Shown: positions 1 through 6,561 of the stretch, in pieces | How positions within the stretch are numbered: the first letter of the stretch is position 1 | Layout of the letters: each line of letters opens with the position of its first letter | Source: Nitrososphaeraceae archaeon | Lineage (GTDB): Archaea; Thermoproteota; Nitrososphaeria; Nitrososphaerales; Nitrososphaeraceae | DNA: 10,747 nt | Direction of reading: 5' to 3' | Assembly (NCBI GenBank): GCA_030038695.1 | Contig: JASHSN010000405.1 | Span: forward strand, 1 to 10,747 | Position numbers and translations under genes: made by a program | Notes under the pieces: model-generated | The model's database searches: none | What the model was told of the DNA's origin: nothing | Seen by the model: the letters and a program-made list of their open reading frames with translations, nothing else

Positions 1-420
1 AATATGGTGTATAATCAGGGACCAAAATATCATCCAAGTCGAACTTAGAATCGGCATAATTTCTGATTATTTGTTCATCTCCTTTGTTCCTGAATACAAA
101 TATCAGATCGATCCTGTCTACTAGCGGTTTCAAAACAGGGAATTCATCCAGGTCGATCTTCTCAGGATTTTTCCACTCCCCATCATTAGGATTTGCAGAT
201 ACGATTATTGCTGTTGGGGAAGAGATCCAAGCCGGAATACCATGTTTGTTGATAGTAAAGAATTGCTCCTGCATTACATCTAGAAGATGCTTCTGATCGC
301 AAAGTGCATTCTGCCTATCTCATTTAGCGCACAAATCGCACCCTTCGCAGCAGGGATTGGACCTATCCTTAGAATATGAGACTCATCTTCTTTTTCAACA
401 ATAGCAGTTAGACTTTTGTT
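1..420 (-). pseudogene. Frameshifted remnant of an MCM-like AAA+ helicase, running off the window
   Basis: Read on the minus strand, two frames join into one MCM-like AAA+ core. The first (about 420 to 298) reads KSLTAIVEKEDE, then GAICALNEIGRM in the Walker B position. It stops at 280-282. The second frame (about 301 to 1) continues the homology with DVMQEQFFTINKHGIPA, the sensor 1 stretch IIVSANPN, and PLVDRIDLIFVFR, which matches the MCM arginine-finger motif (PLLSRFDLIF). One missing base near 298-303 explains the switch. MCM proteins are hexameric replicative helicases. Here the Walker B aspartate is asparagine (NE instead of DE), and everything before the KSLTA segment, including Walker A, is gone, replaced by integrase sequence. 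A single sequencing error could cause the frameshift but not the lost N-terminal part. The C-terminal end lies beyond position 1. I read it as a broken accessory MCM paralogue from a mobile element, not the cell's replicative MCM. Confidence 0.75.
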
Positions 421-1088
421 ATCTGCTCACCATGTTTCTTACGATAATCCATCCATTCGACCAAGGCGTTATATGCCTGAGCCGAAATTCGTGACGTCTA
501 TTGTTTTTTCTTTCCTTCATTCTGGCCTGCATAGACCAACATCTTGGCTGCTACCACCTGGCCTGTGTCTATTTCAGGCGTAATATGCTTCCATCTCAAA
601 AAGTCCCAGGCACCAAGCCTAATACCTGAAGATGCCATCGTATAGACAAGCGGCTTAATGCGCGGGTCAGGATATTCCACAAGACGATGAAGTTCCTCGA
701 GATTTGGGGCCCTGTCGTCTGCAGCCCTGTTTCCAGTCGGAACACCACGACGAAGGATCTTCCACGATAACGTGACTCTATTCATCTCCAAAAATAACTT
801 GACGGCCTTGTAGTAATTGGATATTTTAGCAGCTGATATCTCTCCCCGGTCTAACCTTTCTATTTGAGATGATATGAACTGCATGAGCTTGTCCTCTACC
901 CACTCTGGATCCTCCCTCGCTTTCTTTAAGAATTCTAGGGCGTCGTCCTTGAACACACCGTTAAAGCCAAGGGACCTTAAGAAGACCCCAAGCCTTTGCG
1001 GATACTTCTTCTTGGAGATGGGTGACCTAAGGGCATACAGGAAGGCTGCCATAGGATCTTCAACGACTGAAATCATACCTTTCTTCAC
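411..1088 (-). pseudogene. Decayed tyrosine recombinase (archaeal element integrase), C-terminus lost
   Basis: The open frame runs from a GTG at 1088 to an amber stop at 498-500 (196 residues). The same frame then continues with recognisable integrase sequence (AQAYNALVEWMDYRKKHGEQ) down to about 414. Residues 1-125 look like the SAM-like core-binding domain. The catalytic domain starts near 130 and shows the first catalytic arginine in SSGIRLGAWDFLRWKH (R157) and a likely beta-hairpin lysine in AAKMLVYAG (K183). The later HxxR box and the tyrosine nucleophile are missing because the sequence switches to the MCM remnant at 411-420. It therefore has at least two lesions, a nonsense codon and a truncation, and cannot be an active recombinase. 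The start lies 42 bases beyond the 3' end of the tRNA-Arg gene, as expected for an element that used that tRNA as its attachment site. No matching attachment repeat is visible in this window. Confidence 0.85.
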
Positions 1089-1130
1089 TATATCTGCAGA
1101 GGGGCCCTTAAAATAGTGTCAATATCGAAA

Positions 1131-1216
1131 CGGGCCCGGTGGGCTTTGATCCCACGACTTCCGGCTTTCTTCAAGTTTAGAAGGCAGGCGCTCTATCCAT
1201 GCTGAGCTACGAGCCC
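1131..1216 (-). tRNA. tRNA-Arg(UCU) with an 11-nt intron
   Basis: The minus strand folds into a full cloverleaf. The acceptor stem is GGGCTCG with CGGGCCC and discriminator G. The D arm is GCTC/GAGC around AGCATGGATA. The T arm is GTGGG/CCCAC with loop ATCAAAG. The anticodon stem is CCTGC/GCCGG (one U-C mismatch at the middle pair) with spliced loop CTTCTAA, giving anticodon UCU, which reads AGA/AGG arginine codons. An 11-base insert follows the base after the anticodon (position 37), the canonical archaeal intron site. The 3' CCA is not encoded. Mature length without the intron is 75 bases. It borders the decayed integrase, so it is the likely former attachment site of a mobile element. Confidence 0.93.
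1167..1177 (-). other. tRNA intron (37/38 position), bulge-helix-loop type
   Basis: The intron is AACTTGAAGAA. Exon bases CTTC pair with intron bases GAAG to form a 4-bp central helix. The 3' side leaves a three-base AAA bulge, and the 5' side begins with TAA. Cutting after the second base of each gives exactly the 11-nt intron and a normal seven-base anticodon loop. The inner helix of a classic bulge-helix-bulge is absent, so this is a relaxed bulge-helix-loop substrate for the archaeal splicing endonuclease. Confidence 0.8.
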
Positions 1217-1428
1217 TTACTTAAGCCTGATTTGTAGCCGCAGTTAAGACCGTACCACAGAACAGGCAGCATGGTAAATTGAAAGGGGCAAATCACCTTT
1301 ATAAAATGTTTAGCCATAATCAGTGCCTACCTGATTGCCTCGACGTTGTTGCCAGAGTTAATTATAAAATGCACGGTAATTACGAAAAGGTATAATAACG
1401 AGATAATATTACACGTTCCTATTGTCAG

Positions 1429-1435
1429 TAATTTA
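1429..1435 (+). promoter_or_regulatory. Candidate TATA box for phaE
   Basis: TAATTTA is centred about 26 bases before the GTG at 1458, the spacing of a leaderless archaeal transcript. The 241-base gap upstream (1217-1457) is very A/T-rich and has other TATA-like stretches at 1298-1306, 1361-1368 and 1388-1397, so the true start of transcription may lie further upstream. No gene is visible in the gap. Confidence 0.4.
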
Positions 1436-1457
1436 GTCTTGTGGCATCCGGCTGAGA

Positions 1458-2108
1458 GTGAATCATATGGTTATAGAGGATAAAGTTACAAGTAACAGCA
1501 ATATTAGTGATATTAATGCTAATACTGAGCGGAGTGAGACTGCACATGATAATATTGATAGTCGGTTTACACAAGAACAGATAGCAAAAGTATTCAATAT
1601 TTGGTCTGATATTAGCAAATTACCGACTGTTGGACCGTCCTTCGCCTATTCTCAAAAGTCTAGATCAGATCTCAAGGAACTTGTTGAATTTGGGAAAACC
1701 TTTCTAGAATTACAAATACACCTTGGCGAATATTGTATGCAAATTAACAACACTTATGTGCAAGCGTTGGCGAAGGCATCCGAGAAAGCACCTAAACAAT
1801 ACAACTCAAAAGAGGATTTTGAAAAATATAGAAAGGTTGCGATAGATGCTTTTGAAGATGCATTCACTGGCTTGTATGATTCTAAGGAATTTGCTATGCT
1901 GTACGGTTTGCTGCAAAGTAACCAATTTGATCTATTGATGCATTTACAGAAGCTTACTGAAAAAAATCTAAAAACACTAAACCTACCTACTCGATCAGAT
2001 ATGGATGAGATGTCTAAAGATATTCACGATTTGAAAAAGACTGTTCACGATCTTATACGGAAAATTGAGGTCTTGAAAATAAATGAATCTGGAAACCTAC
2101 CTTACTAG
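1458..2108 (+). CDS. phaE: Class III PHA synthase subunit PhaE
   Basis: PhaE is the non-catalytic partner of PhaC in class III polyhydroxyalkanoate synthases; it binds PhaC and is needed for polymerisation at the granule surface. The 216-residue protein is almost entirely helical and ends in the family signature LNLPTRSDMDEM (about 174-185), followed by a heptad-rich coiled coil (about 181-207). Archaeal PhaE proteins are about this short, while bacterial ones are usually over 300 residues. Residues 1-35 are polar and probably disordered. The start is uncertain: GTG at 1458 fits a leaderless message from the TATA-like box at 1429, while an ATG at 1467 would shorten the protein by three residues. 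The frame overlaps phaC by 26 bases, so translation is likely coupled. Identification rests on the C-terminal motif plus the adjacent phaC and is firm. Confidence 0.93.
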   Translation: MNHMVIEDKVTSNSNISDINANTERSETAHDNIDSRFTQEQIAKVFNIWSDISKLPTVGPSFAYSQKSRSDLKELVEFGKTFLELQIHLGEYCMQINNTYVQALAKASEKAPKQYNSKEDFEKYRKVAIDAFEDAFTGLYDSKEFAMLYGLLQSNQFDLLMHLQKLTEKNLKTLNLPTRSDMDEMSKDIHDLKKTVHDLIRKIEVLKINESGNLPY

Positions 2109-3204
2109 TACGTCCGATAAACCCTTCGAAAAGGATAGTTCAATATACCAGATAATCGATACGGATCTTTTTAAAGAAGTTGGAGATATAACTCGTAAGC
2201 TCGAAAAGACAAGAAACACACTTCATAGCGCGGCCGATATCATAGTTGGGAACACCCCGAATGAAGTCGTACATGAAGGCAGAATGTATAGGCTTCTACA
2301 TTATCGACCTATGGTAAGCAAGACAGCAAAGACGCCGATCTTGGTTGTGTACGCCTTGATAAACAGGTCGTATATCCTAGATTTGCAATCTGATAAGAGC
2401 TGGATACGCAACCTGTTGAGCCAAGGATTCGATATCTATTTAATAGACTGGAAAACCCCGACTCAGCTTGACAAATACGTCACTTTTGATGATTATGTGA
2501 ATAATTACATCGACGATTGCGTCGATTTTGTTAGAAGAAAAAGCTCAGTAGACAAGATAACCCTTCACGGATATTGCATGGGCGCGACCATGTCTGTAAT
2601 TTATAGTACATTACATGACGATAAGATCAGAAATCTAGCCACAATCGCGCCAGTAATTGATTCGGATAAGGATACTACTGTGTTGGCCAATTTCTCAAGA
2701 TATCTGGATGCAGATAAATTGTTTAATTCTCTTGGTAATTTACCTTCCGAGCAGCTCTATGCGTTATATTCGACCTTAAAGCCATTCAAGCAAGGAGTAA
2801 ACAAATATTTCAACTTAGTTGAAAACATCGACAACGAGGCTTTCGTTCAGAATTTTCTTCGAGTGGAAAAATGGCTTTATGACACACCACCTATTGCAGG
2901 CGAAACATTCAGGCAATGGATAATAGACATTTACCAAAAAAACCTTCTAGTGGCTAACGAAATGAAGATAGGAAATGAGATTATAGACCTCTCAAAAATA
3001 AAAATTCCTGTTCTTAATATTGTTGCTGAAGAAGATCATCTCGTATCGCCACAATGCAGTGCATCATTAAATGATGGAGTATCAAGTGTTGATAAAAGGT
3101 TAATGCGATTTCATACCGGACATGTGGGACTTATCGCTAGCAGCTATTCCCAGAATAATGTGCTCCCCAAAGTCGGCCAATGGATCAAGGCACGTTCGCA
3201 ATAG
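2083..3204 (+). CDS. phaC: Class III PHA synthase catalytic subunit PhaC
   Basis: PhaC polymerises (R)-3-hydroxyacyl-CoA into polyhydroxyalkanoate with release of CoA, at the surface of the growing storage granule. The protein has 373 residues, normal for class III. It is an alpha/beta hydrolase-fold enzyme with the cysteine form of the lipase box, GYCMG at 163-167 (nucleophile C165). The other triad members are visible as D318 in AEEDHL and H347 in TGHVGL. Other family marks are LVVYALINRSYILDL (88-102) and IYLIDWKTP (118-126). ATG at 2083 lies inside the end of phaE; a GAGGT purine stretch at 2066-2070 may help re-initiation. All catalytic residues are present, so the enzyme should be active. 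It ends 24 bases before the convergent AbrB-type gene. Confidence 0.97.
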   Translation: MNLETYLTSTSDKPFEKDSSIYQIIDTDLFKEVGDITRKLEKTRNTLHSAADIIVGNTPNEVVHEGRMYRLLHYRPMVSKTAKTPILVVYALINRSYILDLQSDKSWIRNLLSQGFDIYLIDWKTPTQLDKYVTFDDYVNNYIDDCVDFVRRKSSVDKITLHGYCMGATMSVIYSTLHDDKIRNLATIAPVIDSDKDTTVLANFSRYLDADKLFNSLGNLPSEQLYALYSTLKPFKQGVNKYFNLVENIDNEAFVQNFLRVEKWLYDTPPIAGETFRQWIIDIYQKNLLVANEMKIGNEIIDLSKIKIPVLNIVAEEDHLVSPQCSASLNDGVSSVDKRLMRFHTGHVGLIASSYSQNNVLPKVGQWIKARSQ

Positions 3205-3228
3205 TTTGATGTCCAACGTAATGACCTT

Positions 3229-3534
3229 CTAATCGGGAACGGCATCTTTTCTCCTATGTATGGGTATAATAATTACTTGAACTAGGTCGCCATCCCCGAT
3301 ATTCAAAGCCTGCCTTTCAGCCTCTGGAATGGATATTCTGCCCCCAGTCTGCACAGTTGTCTTGAACATTGCATTATAATATGTTAAGCCTTGAAGTGTA
3401 GAGAAAAAATTCTGAATTGCATCTTGTTGGACCGCCGAATAACTTCTTATGAAATCTCTCTGTGCTTCAGCTCCCTTTTCAATTGCCTTTTTAAATCCAC
3501 TAGTCCCTTCGTCGCCACCAGAAGTATCGCCCAT
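3229..3534 (-). CDS. Small protein with phasin-like helix and AbrB-type DNA-binding domain (PHA-associated)
   Basis: This 101-residue protein has two parts. Residues about 13-55 form one amphipathic helix rich in K, E, Q and A, with the phasin-like run AQRDFIRSYSAVQQ. Residues about 57-93 (FKTTVQTGGRISIPEAERQA and the following hydrophobic strand) are a SpoVT/AbrB swapped-hairpin domain. AbrB-type proteins dimerise and bind operator DNA; haloarchaeal PHA loci are known to encode an AbrB-type regulator (PhaR) and a phasin (PhaP). One protein with both traits could sit on PHA granules and regulate phaEC according to granule surface, but that is inference. ATG at 3534 is preceded by a TATA-like TTAAATAA at correct leaderless spacing, so it is transcribed on its own, convergent to phaC. 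The N-terminal ten residues are G/S/D-rich and likely flexible. Confidence 0.85.
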   Translation of the reverse strand: MGDTSGGDEGTSGFKKAIEKGAEAQRDFIRSYSAVQQDAIQNFFSTLQGLTYYNAMFKTTVQTGGRISIPEAERQALNIGDGDLVQVIIIPIHRRKDAVPD

Positions 3535-3558
3535 TACAACAAAAGGTTAGACTGCCTT

Positions 3559-3566
3559 TTATTTAA
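3559..3566 (-). promoter_or_regulatory. TATA box of the AbrB/phasin-like gene
   Basis: TTAAATAA on the minus strand is centred about 28 bases before the ATG at 3534, implying a leaderless or nearly leaderless message. It lies just after the stop codon of the upstream hydrolase (3579-3581), so the two minus-strand genes need not be co-transcribed. Confidence 0.6.
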
Positions 3567-3578
3567 TATTAATCCCAT

Positions 3579-4382
3579 CTATCTCTCCTTATCAAGAAAA
3601 TCTAAAAGGGCCTTGCTGAACTCCGCAGGTTTCTCGACATATGGGGTATGCCCACAATCTTTTATTACTACAATCTGGCTATTACGAACTCGTCTGTAAT
3701 CTCCTAAATACTGCATGGGTATCATGTTATCATTGTCTCCCCAGATAAATAACGTTGGCACTAATATTTTGGATAACTTGTCTGGCAGCATTGGCGAGTC
3801 TCGTATTCCCAATAATGTTGACATAAATGCGTACTTGGCGTTCGGAAGCCTCATTCTGTTGACAAAGTCCCTTACCGTATCTTCCGTGACATGGTTGGGA
3901 TCGTACGCCATATCCATAAAGGCTCTTAGTGCATTTTCGCGGGTCGGATATAAGGCTGCCATAATATACTGGTCAAGAGCATGGGTGGAAGATAGCATCA
4001 TCCCGGCAGGAGCAGCCAAAATCAATTTATCTGTTCTCTTTTTAAATCGTATAGCGAATTCCGCAGCCATCCATCCTCCAAATGATGACCCTACTATATT
4101 CGCAGCATGAATATCCAAATCATCTAAAAAATTTTGCAAAAAGGCAAGAAAGAAATCGATTGTATATTCAACAGTTGGCTTATCACTATAACCGAAACCA
4201 ATTATGTCTGGGACAATTACTCTAAAGTACTTGGACAGCTCTGGAATTACAGGCAACCATCTTTCGGCAGAGGCCCCTATACCATGCAAGAGAAGTAAAA
4301 CTCTAATTTTATGAGATGTATGAGTCAACCTGTTATAATCTAGATATCTAATGTTAAAACCATCGATATGTGTCATCCTCAT
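3579..4382 (-). CDS. Alpha/beta hydrolase in the PHA locus (possible polymer or thioester hydrolase)
   Basis: Classic MhpC/BphD-like alpha/beta hydrolase of about 267 residues. Counting from the upstream TTG, the oxyanion-hole motif LLLHGIGAS is at 37-45, VPDIIGFGYSDKP at 64-76, the nucleophile elbow GSSFGG at 105-110 (serine 107), the acid in WGDND (D225) and the base in CGHTP (H252). All three triad members are present, so it should be an active serine hydrolase. A helical cap domain covers roughly 135-205. The substrate cannot be read from sequence. Its place next to phaEC suggests cleavage of PHA, oligomers or an acyl-CoA, but this family is very broad. Start: ATG at 4382 is preferred over the TTG at 4403 and an ATG at 4376; none has a clear ribosome-binding site. 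No signal peptide, so cytoplasmic. Confidence 0.88.
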   Translation of the reverse strand: MRMTHIDGFNIRYLDYNRLTHTSHKIRVLLLLHGIGASAERWLPVIPELSKYFRVIVPDIIGFGYSDKPTVEYTIDFFLAFLQNFLDDLDIHAANIVGSSFGGWMAAEFAIRFKKRTDKLILAAPAGMMLSSTHALDQYIMAALYPTRENALRAFMDMAYDPNHVTEDTVRDFVNRMRLPNAKYAFMSTLLGIRDSPMLPDKLSKILVPTLFIWGDNDNMIPMQYLGDYRRVRNSQIVVIKDCGHTPYVEKPAEFSKALLDFLDKER

Positions 4383-4563
4383 CGGAATATCGCTTTCTGG
4401 CAACCAGATCTACGTCGCTTGACTAATGATGGCTGAATTAATATTCATTTCTGAATTAGGATATCTGTCGTCGCGATCTAGTATGTACCTAATCATATTT
4501 TATTCCAGATATTTGTGAGGTACCTCTTGACTTATTTTGGCGATCTACCTTTAAATATTACTG

Positions 4564-5046
4564 CTACTGAACAATGGACTTCGAAGCCTCCCAGAATTTA
4601 TCACTGATGTAATGCAAATTGTCTATCACATACCCTCTTGCCATAGCGGAAGCAATTTCGCTATCTGCCATAGCTATGCCTACTGCCAACGCTTTCTTGT
4701 AAGTCTGATCTTTAACTATAACAATCCCATCTTTCTTGAAATCTTCGAAACTCTTTATTCCAGGTCTCGTTACTTTGGCTCCGTTGCAAACAAATTTGAT
4801 GGCACCCATATCTACATAGACAGAAGGAAAGTGGTCTAGCAACTCCGGTTTGCCTAGGAATGGTAAGATAACCGATTCACGTGCCTGGATTGCAAAAAAA
4901 CTCTCAGCTTGGATCAAAAACTTGCCTGCTTCGATTTGATATATCTTGAAATTCTTTATTTTTGGGATAATATGTTCAGGCCATTTTGTTCGAATTGAAT
5001 TCATTAAGATGGTACTCTCTTTTTTAGATAGTATAGATATTTTCAA
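4564..5046 (-). CDS. MCT-1/Tma20-like PUA-domain RNA-binding protein
   Basis: The 160-residue protein has the archaeal MCT-1 layout: a pre-PUA domain (about 1-73, starting ILSKKESTILMNSIRTKW) and a C-terminal PUA domain (about 76-150) with the hallmark VYVDMGAIKFVCNGAKVTRP at 76-95. The linker FLGKPELLDHFPSV is also typical. Eukaryotic MCT-1 (with DENR) and eIF2D act on 40S ribosomes in re-initiation and recycling. Archaeal forms are thought to bind RNA or ribosomes, but their exact role is not settled. Length matches the family, so it looks intact. The only fitting start is TTG at 5046 because the frame is closed by TAA shortly upstream; a TATA box 29 bases before it supports a leaderless TTG start. 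It lies 61 bases downstream of citrate synthase with its own promoter. Confidence 0.93.
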   Translation of the reverse strand: MKISILSKKESTILMNSIRTKWPEHIIPKIKNFKIYQIEAGKFLIQAESFFAIQARESVILPFLGKPELLDHFPSVYVDMGAIKFVCNGAKVTRPGIKSFEDFKKDGIVIVKDQTYKKALAVGIAMADSEIASAMARGYVIDNLHYISDKFWEASKSIVQ

Positions 5047-5072
5047 AGCACTTGATTTATAATTTGTCTGAA

Positions 5073-5078
5073 TTTAAA
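5073..5078 (-). promoter_or_regulatory. TATA box of the MCT-1-like gene
   Basis: TTTAAA within CTTTTAAATT (minus strand) is centred about 29 bases upstream of the TTG at 5046. This supports the TTG start and gives the gene a promoter separate from citrate synthase. Confidence 0.55.
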
Positions 5079-5107
5079 AGTCATCTTAGCCTTGTAACAT
5101 ATCTTGA

Positions 5108-6280
5108 TTAGCTTTCTGGCCGGCTATCGATGGGAATATATTCACATCCCATAGGACCGCAGTATCTTCCTACGTATGAGGCTTGCGGTCGATAAAGGGC
5201 AGGCTTTGGAGCAGCTTCTGCAAATTTCTCTTCGATAACGTGCGCGCACCACCCGGAGATTCTTGAAATAGCGAATATAGGAGTATTGAGATCCATTGGG
5301 ATGCCCATGCTAAAGTATAATGACGCGCTATAAAGATCGACATTTGGATAAATTGGTTGTTTATGGTGATCTAGCATATACTTCTTGGTTGCCCTTTCGA
5401 CACATTCTGTAATTTCGAACCATTTTGTACCAGTTTCACGAGACATAATTCCAGACAATCTTGAAAGAACTCCTGCTCTAGGATCCGTCGTTTTGTATAC
5501 TGCATGTCCCATGCCCATCACCCTTCCACCCTGCTGTAATTTATCATTCACCCACCATTCTGCCTTATTGGGTTCTCCTATTTCAAGGAGCATCTTCATA
5601 ACCTGAATATTTGCACCTCCGTGTAGTTCGCCAGATAAAGCACCGACTGCTCCCCCAATCGATGCGTACATATGAGCTCTAGTCGATGCTATTTCCCTGG
5701 CGGCAAAAGTGGATGCGTTGAAACTATGTTCGGCATGTAATATGAGACAGATGTCGAATACCTTCGATTCTTCCTCGTTAGGATCTTTGCCTCGCAGCAT
5801 ATACAGAAAATTCGATGCGTGCGACCCTTCTTCTCTCGGATCGACCACCTGCAGTCCGTTTCGAATCCTGTCCCAGGCCGCAATAATTGTTGGGATCTTT
5901 GAGATGAGAAGAATCGCTCTTCTGACATTTGCTTCTTTATGATCATCATCCATATCTGAATCGTAATCAGGAAGTTCGGAAATAGATGACTGCAACACAT
6001 CCATGGGGCGTGCTCTCTTTGGTCGAGTGGTCAGATTCTTGACAATAGGTTCTGGTAGTATTCGAGATTCTTTCAGTCGACGAGAAAAATCTGCCAAATT
6101 TTGTTTACTGGGTAGCTCTCCGAACAGGAGCAGGTACGCGGTTTCTTCAAAAGTTGAATGGTTTACCAGATCTAAAATTTCATATCCTCGATAGATTAGT
6201 TTGCCGTTTTCACCGTCTATAGAACTGATCTTTGTATCAGCAACCGCTATATTTCTCAAGCCGATGTTTCTAGTATCCAT
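5108..6280 (-). CDS. gltA: Citrate synthase
   Basis: Citrate synthase condenses acetyl-CoA with oxaloacetate to give citrate, the entry step of the oxidative TCA branch. In autotrophic thaumarchaea it helps make 2-oxoglutarate for biosynthesis. The protein has 390 residues from the ATG at 6280 (396 from an upstream TTG at 6298), normal for the archaeal dimeric type. In the longer numbering the active-site residues are visible: H191 in AEHSFNAST, H226 in GELHGGAN, H265 in MGMGHAVYK and D321 in YPNVD. R274 (TDPRAG) and R346 are the expected substrate arginines. Motif spacing does not separate citrate from 2-methylcitrate synthase, but no propionate-pathway genes are near. ATG 6280 is preferred because the TATA box at 6304-6312 is 28 bases before it. 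The C-terminal 12 residues contain the usual basic, flexible tail. Confidence 0.96.
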   Translation of the reverse strand: MDTRNIGLRNIAVADTKISSIDGENGKLIYRGYEILDLVNHSTFEETAYLLLFGELPSKQNLADFSRRLKESRILPEPIVKNLTTRPKRARPMDVLQSSISELPDYDSDMDDDHKEANVRRAILLISKIPTIIAAWDRIRNGLQVVDPREEGSHASNFLYMLRGKDPNEEESKVFDICLILHAEHSFNASTFAAREIASTRAHMYASIGGAVGALSGELHGGANIQVMKMLLEIGEPNKAEWWVNDKLQQGGRVMGMGHAVYKTTDPRAGVLSRLSGIMSRETGTKWFEITECVERATKKYMLDHHKQPIYPNVDLYSASLYFSMGIPMDLNTPIFAISRISGWCAHVIEEKFAEAAPKPALYRPQASYVGRYCGPMGCEYIPIDSRPES

Positions 6281-6303
6281 CGCTATGTAGTTCTGCAAGT
6301 TTG

Positions 6304-6312
6304 TATTTAAAT
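6304..6312 (-). promoter_or_regulatory. TATA box of citrate synthase
   Basis: ATTTAAATA on the minus strand lies 24-32 bases before the ATG at 6280 but only 5 bases before the TTG at 6298. The message would therefore begin at or near the ATG, which decides the start. The remaining 6313-6561 stretch contains no gene that I can support. Confidence 0.65.
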
Positions 6313-6509
6313 CAATGTTGTAACCCTAAAACTGATTCACAAACTTTCGAAAACAGGTTTGAAAGACAGTCCTAGGTGTCTAGAAATCGAACATGATCTC
6401 TACCGCAAATCCACAAGTCTTTTGTGCTGTTCCTTAGCTATACTTGAACTCGGTTCGTCTTTCTTAAATTGGACCACTAACAAAGTTACGCAAGATGGCT
6501 AGCTATGTT

Positions 6510-6545
6510 AAAAAAGGAATTAAAATCTCAGATACGCATGAAAAA
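6510..6545 (-). terminator. Possible T-tract terminator after cofC
   Basis: On the minus strand, T5 (6541-6545) and T6 (6510-6515) tracts follow the cofC stop at 6562 within about 50 bases. Archaeal RNA polymerase terminates at such oligo-T stretches without a hairpin. No stem-loop is needed or obvious. Confidence 0.35.
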
Positions 6546-6561
6546 TAGATCAGACATGACT

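Noticed and set aside
84..296. 70-codon plus-strand open frame
   Set aside because: It is the antisense shadow of the MCM-like remnant, whose minus-strand reading has clear family motifs.
3715..4110. 131-codon plus-strand open frame
   Set aside because: It is antisense to the alpha/beta hydrolase, which has a complete catalytic triad on the minus strand.
4425..4465. Possible C/D box small RNA (ATGATGG with nearby CTGA)
   Set aside because: The C box is imperfect and CTGA follows at once, leaving no room for a guide sequence.
4410..4496. 28-codon minus-strand frame (MIRYILDRDDRYPNS...) in the gap before the hydrolase
   Set aside because: No TATA box or ribosome-binding site at fitting distance and no recognisable motif; kept only as a remote possibility of a leader peptide.
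6440..6561. Small plus-strand frame of 17 codons near 6494
   Set aside because: Too short, with no promoter spacing and no homology that I recognise.
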